Assembly (NCBI RefSeq): GCF_003268395.1
Contig: NZ_LQXQ01000034.1
Span: 1-43,894 of the forward strand
Reading direction: 5' to 3'
DNA from: Acinetobacter sp. CFCC 10889
GTDB lineage: Bacteria > Pseudomonadota > Gammaproteobacteria > Pseudomonadales > Moraxellaceae
DNA: 43,894 nt
This document shows, piece after piece, positions 40,541 through 43,894 of the stretch. The translations under genes and the position numbers were made by a program. The notes under the pieces are model-generated. The model was not told the origin of the DNA. It saw nothing but the letters and a program-made list of their open reading frames with translations, and made no database searches. Each line of letters starts with the position of its first letter. The stretch's first letter is position 1.

Positions 40541-43500
40541 ATGAGCGCAATGATCAAAGGCGAAAAAGCAGGTTCAAAAAAAGCAAGACAGGCTGTTGTT
40601 GCGCCTGATTCAGCACAATCTAAAACCTACATTAAAATTTTATATGGTTTATCAGAAGGAAAAATCAAAGGTTTAAGTCATGGCTTTCAATCGATTTATT
40701 TAGATGATACTCCGTTACATGATGCAAACGGCAACAGTAACTTTGAGAACATTACGGTTGATACTCGACTTGGCACTAATGACCAAGACTACATTGAAGG
40801 TTTTCCAGATATTTCATCTGAAACAGCGATTGGGGTAGAACTTAAATCAACATCACCTTGGGTCAAAGCATTCACAAACTTAGACATGGATGCAGTTCGT
40901 GTACGTCTGAAATGGGGACCATTGCGTGAACAGAATCAAGAAAATGGTGATGTGAATGGCATTACGATCCAATATGCGATTGACGTTCAAACCGATGGGG
41001 GTACGTGGACTGAAGTTTTAAATACACAAGTAACTGATAAAACATCGGCGAACTATGAGCGTTCGCATCGCATTGACTTGCCTAAAGCATCTAAGGGTTG
41101 GCAGATCCGCGTACGTCGTATCACACCAAATGCGACATCAGAATTTATCAGCGACAAAATGTATGTTGAAGCAGTCACTGAAGTGATTGATGCTAAGTTA
41201 CGTTATCCCAATACTGCATTGCTTGGTTTGCAATATGATGCTGAAACATTCTCAAATGTTGCAAAAGTAGCAGTTGAATGTGATGGTATTGAAATTTTAG
41301 TGCCAACCAACTACAACCCTGAAACCCGACAATACTTGGGTTTATGGAACGGCACATTTAAGCGAGCTTACACAAACAATCCAGCTTGGCATTTTTACGA
41401 TGCATGTATTACAAAACGTTATGCTTTGGGTGATCGAATCAATTCATCTATGATTGATAAATGGTCGATTTATCGCCTTGCGCAGTACTGCGATCAACTT
41501 GTACCTGATGGCAGCGGCGGTGAAGAGCCACGTTTTACACTGAATGTTTATGAGCAATCACAAGAAGATGCTTGGACTGTACTATCAAAAATGGCAGGTG
41601 TATTTCGTGCATTCATTTATTGGGATGGCAAGTCAATTGTTTGCGATGCAGATGTGCCGCAAGATACTTATTTTACCTACACTTCTGCAAACGTCATTGA
41701 TGGTTTATTTGAATACTCTGGCACACGTGCACGTGATCGACATACAGTTGCAAAAGTGGCATGGGATAACCCAAAAAATCGCTATAAAACAGAATACATT
41801 CCTGTACGTGATGAACCTGCAATTTCACGTCTCGGAATTCGTATTGCTGACATTTCGGCATGGGGTTGTACCTCAGAAGGACAAGCACAACGCGCAGGAC
41901 TTTGGGCTTTAAAATCTGAGCAATATGAGACGCGTACAGTCACGTTTAAAGTCGGCTTAGATGGCTACATTCCGTTGCCAGGTAAAGTGATTGAAATTGC
42001 AGATCCGATTTTTGCAGGGCGTGCAAATGGCGGACGTATTTCAAAAGTCAGTACTGATTTAAGACAGATCACATTGGATCGTGACAATGTTGTGTGTAAA
42101 GCGGGTGATCGATTGGTTGTGAACGGTGAAGATGGTAAAGCACAGGCACGTGTCGTTCAGTCGATCAATGGTCGAGTGGTGACTGTGGTTGCTGCATTTG
42201 ATTCAGCTGCTCCGCAAAATGTGTGGGTCATTGATGCGCAAGATTTAGCAACGATGAAATTCCGTGTCGTATCGATCACACAAGATGAATCACATCAATT
42301 TACAATCACAGGACTGCAATACAATCCTGCTAAATATGATGCGATTGACTTCGGTGCAGTCATTGATGATCGTCCGATCACAATCATCACACCAACAGTT
42401 CAGGCACCTGTTGCTTCTGTTACTGTAAGTGCTGAGCACATGGTGCAGCAAGGTTTAACTGTTGCAACGATGTTGATCACATGGCCACAAGCACAAGCAG
42501 CCGTTAAATACTTGGTGGAGTGGCGTAAAGATGATGGATCGTGGATTAAATTACCATTAACAGGTAATAACTCAGTTGAAGTACAGGGTATTTATTCAGG
42601 CAGTTATCAGGCACGTGTCACAGCAATTTCTGCTTTTGATGTCAGTTCTTTACCGACTTATTCTGCTTTGACTGAACTTAAAGGAAAAGCAGGAACACCG
42701 CCAAAATTAGCTTTCATTAAAGCCACAGGTACCATGTTTGGCATGAAAGTTGAGTGGGGATTTCCTGCTGTTGGTGCATTAGATACAGCATTTACTGAAA
42801 TCGAAGTCTCAACCACATTTAATGGTGCAAATGCCTCAACACAGGGCTTATTTGCCTACCCAACAACAAACACCCAAGTTCAAGGTTTGGCAGCAAATAT
42901 TACGCTTTGGTATCGTGGGCGTTTGATTGATCGTATCGGAAATACAGGTGAATGGTCAGATTGGACCAGTGGTACTTCAACAGCACAAGTTGATGATATT
43001 TTGGATGCACTATCAGGGCAAATTACAGATAGCCAACTACATAAAGATCTATCAACTAAAATCGATAAGATTGATTTAATTGCAGGATTAGATGGTGATA
43101 TTGGTAATTTGATTGATAAAATTACTGAAATTGGGTCTGAGGTTGATGCAGCAAATGCAGCATTAAATAAAGAAACTCAAGATCGTATCAATGCAATTCA
43201 AAATACCCATGATAGTTTGACGCAAGAAATTGCAGGTCGTAGTGCTGCTGATGCTGCAGAAGCATTGGCAAGAGCTCATGCAATTCAAAAAGAAACTGAA
43301 GATCGTCAAATTGCAATCAACGCTGTTACAGATACCATTTCTGCTGAAACGACAGCACGAGTCAAAGCTGATGCTGCAGAAGCATTGGCAAGAACAGATG
43401 CTATTAACAAGGAGGCAAAAGACCGCCAAGCTGCAATTAATACAGTTACGAGTAATGTCGATAACGAAGTAATTGATCGAATTGCAGCAGTCAAAACTGT

Positions 43501-43894
43501 ACAAGATGGTTTGACTGTTGAGGTTCAAGAACGCAAAGATGGTGATACCGCTATTTTAGCTGTTGTTGAAACCTACAAAAAAAGTACTGACACATCTGTT
43601 GCAGCAGTACAGCAAACTGTTGAAGTTGTCGCACGTGAATTATCTGCGACTGCAACAAAAACAGATGCTGTGTATGCAATCACAATGCCTGCAACTGCTG
43701 ATGCAACAGATCCTACAGCTGACAGTAGTGTGATTGCTGCATCTTGGTCGATTCAATCTGCAATGGCAGACGCTGATTCAGCTTTAAGTCAGCGTATTGA
43801 TACTAATGTAGCGAAAATTGGTGGAAATTCAGCATTAATACAGTCGGAAACGACAGCGCGAATCAATGCGGATTCAGCGATTGGTCAGCGTATC
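40541..43894 (+). CDS. host-specificity protein J (central tail fibre), cut off by the window end
   Basis: No stop occurs before the window end, so at least 1118 residues are encoded. The start ATG has AGGAAA upstream. The first ~620 residues are the tail-hub part (KTYIKILYGLSEGKIKGL, NPETRQYLGLWNGTFKRAYT, EEPRFTLNVYEQSQEDAWTVL), followed by fibronectin-type III-like domains (about 620-820) and coiled-coil repeats. Within the latter a unit with ADAAEALAR and KE-x-x-DRQ-x-AIN recurs 40 residues apart. J contacts the host receptor through its C-terminus, which is beyond the window. Confidence 0.93.
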   Translation, partial: MSAMIKGEKAGSKKARQAVVAPDSAQSKTYIKILYGLSEGKIKGLSHGFQSIYLDDTPLHDANGNSNFENITVDTRLGTNDQDYIEGFPDISSETAIGVELKSTSPWVKAFTNLDMDAVRVRLKWGPLREQNQENGDVNGITIQYAIDVQTDGGTWTEVLNTQVTDKTSANYERSHRIDLPKASKGWQIRVRRITPNATSEFISDKMYVEAVTEVIDAKLRYPNTALLGLQYDAETFSNVAKVAVECDGIEILVPTNYNPETRQYLGLWNGTFKRAYTNNPAWHFYDACITKRYALGDRINSSMIDKWSIYRLAQYCDQLVPDGSGGEEPRFTLNVYEQSQEDAWTVLSKMAGVFRAFIYWDGKSIVCDADVPQDTYFTYTSANVIDGLFEYSGTRARDRHTVAKVAWDNPKNRYKTEYIPVRDEPAISRLGIRIADISAWGCTSEGQAQRAGLWALKSEQYETRTVTFKVGLDGYIPLPGKVIEIADPIFAGRANGGRISKVSTDLRQITLDRDNVVCKAGDRLVVNGEDGKAQARVVQSINGRVVTVVAAFDSAAPQNVWVIDAQDLATMKFRVVSITQDESHQFTITGLQYNPAKYDAIDFGAVIDDRPITIITPTVQAPVASVTVSAEHMVQQGLTVATMLITWPQAQAAVKYLVEWRKDDGSWIKLPLTGNNSVEVQGIYSGSYQARVTAISAFDVSSLPTYSALTELKGKAGTPPKLAFIKATGTMFGMKVEWGFPAVGALDTAFTEIEVSTTFNGANASTQGLFAYPTTNTQVQGLAANITLWYRGRLIDRIGNTGEWSDWTSGTSTAQVDDILDALSGQITDSQLHKDLSTKIDKIDLIAGLDGDIGNLIDKITEIGSEVDAANAALNKETQDRINAIQNTHDSLTQEIAGRSAADAAEALARAHAIQKETEDRQIAINAVTDTISAETTARVKADAAEALARTDAINKEAKDRQAAINTVTSNVDNEVIDRIAAVKTVQDGLTVEVQERKDGDTAILAVVETYKKSTDTSVAAVQQTVEVVARELSATATKTDAVYAITMPATADATDPTADSSVIAASWSIQSAMADADSALSQRIDTNVAKIGGNSALIQSETTARINADSAIGQRI
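43247..43393 (+). repeat. 120-bp-period direct repeat in gene J
   Basis: The stretch coding ADAAEALAR occurs identically over 27 bases at 43247-43273 and 43367-43393, exactly 120 bases (40 codons) apart. It reflects duplication of a coiled-coil unit in the fibre. Confidence 0.75.

Larger units (their letters stand above)
13219..43894. mobile_element. siphovirus-like prophage inserted at the 5' end of dusA (right end outside window)
   Basis: The region carries, in order, integrase, a leftward lysogeny-type operon, repressor/cro/cII switch, replication genes, late regulator, terminase, head and lambda-like tail genes up to J. Gene order, dense overlaps and operator-like repeats are those of a temperate long-tailed phage. 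One gene (gp10) is frameshifted; otherwise the modules are intact. The lysis genes and the right att are expected beyond 43894. The left boundary is within the first codons of dusA or just upstream of them. Confidence 0.93.

Noticed and set aside
1..43894. tRNA, rRNA, insertion sequences or CRISPR arrays
   Set aside because: None was seen by reading; no transposase gene or IS-type terminal repeats were found in the window.

Overview
The window looks like chromosome from an Acinetobacter-type gammaproteobacterium. It is AT-rich, and the housekeeping proteins (RF3, the 918-residue AcnA, TcdA, DusA) read like those of that genus. This is a judgement from remembered sequences, not from a search. 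About 12 kb of ordinary chromosome lies between two prophages: the last ~1 kb of one at the left edge, and the first ~30.6 kb of another that runs off the right edge.

Left edge (1-1328): the tail end of a lysis module, with a coiled-coil/membrane protein and an endolysin that carries its own membrane helices. It stops just before prfC. Chromosomal segment (1329-13282): prfC, two DUF3298 lipoproteins, a TatD-family hydrolase, acnA, tcdA, a pRiA4b ORF-3-like protein, a small lipoprotein, a membrane protein, a divergent CDP-alcohol phosphatidyltransferase and, on the minus strand, dusA.

Second prophage (about 13219 to past 43894): it is inserted at the 5' end of dusA, next to a tyrosine integrase. 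Rightward from there come two small genes and then a leftward operon of overlapping small genes that includes a PrtN-like regulator. The switch follows: a LexA-like CI repressor, a Cro-like protein and a CII-family protein. Replication genes are a zinc-ribbon/TOPRIM primase and a DUF5906 helicase, followed by a 330-bp array of 9-bp iterons that looks like an origin. Next is a 159-residue protein in the position of lambda Q, then a repressor-operator-like promoter and a short terminated leader, an arrangement like lambda Q-pR'-6S RNA-tR'.

The late genes are two HNH/zinc proteins, small genes, a cos/pac-like region and terS-terL. A head module follows (protease, HK97 capsid, portal, connector, head closure and a frameshifted gp10 gene), and then a lambda-like siphovirus tail: DUF3168 protein, tail tube, G/G-T chaperones with the GGGAAAG slippery site, tape measure, M, a tail fibre, L, K, I and J (J is cut off).

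The parts fit one control scheme. The same 18-bp operator core lies at the leftward promoter and the rightward promoter, and in a nearly identical copy at the late promoter. Several hairpin terminators sit inside the late operon, which would need antitermination, and the 159-residue protein is the natural candidate for that role. The prophage also supplies the upstream sequence and Shine-Dalgarno of dusA. Its lysis genes must lie to the right of the window.
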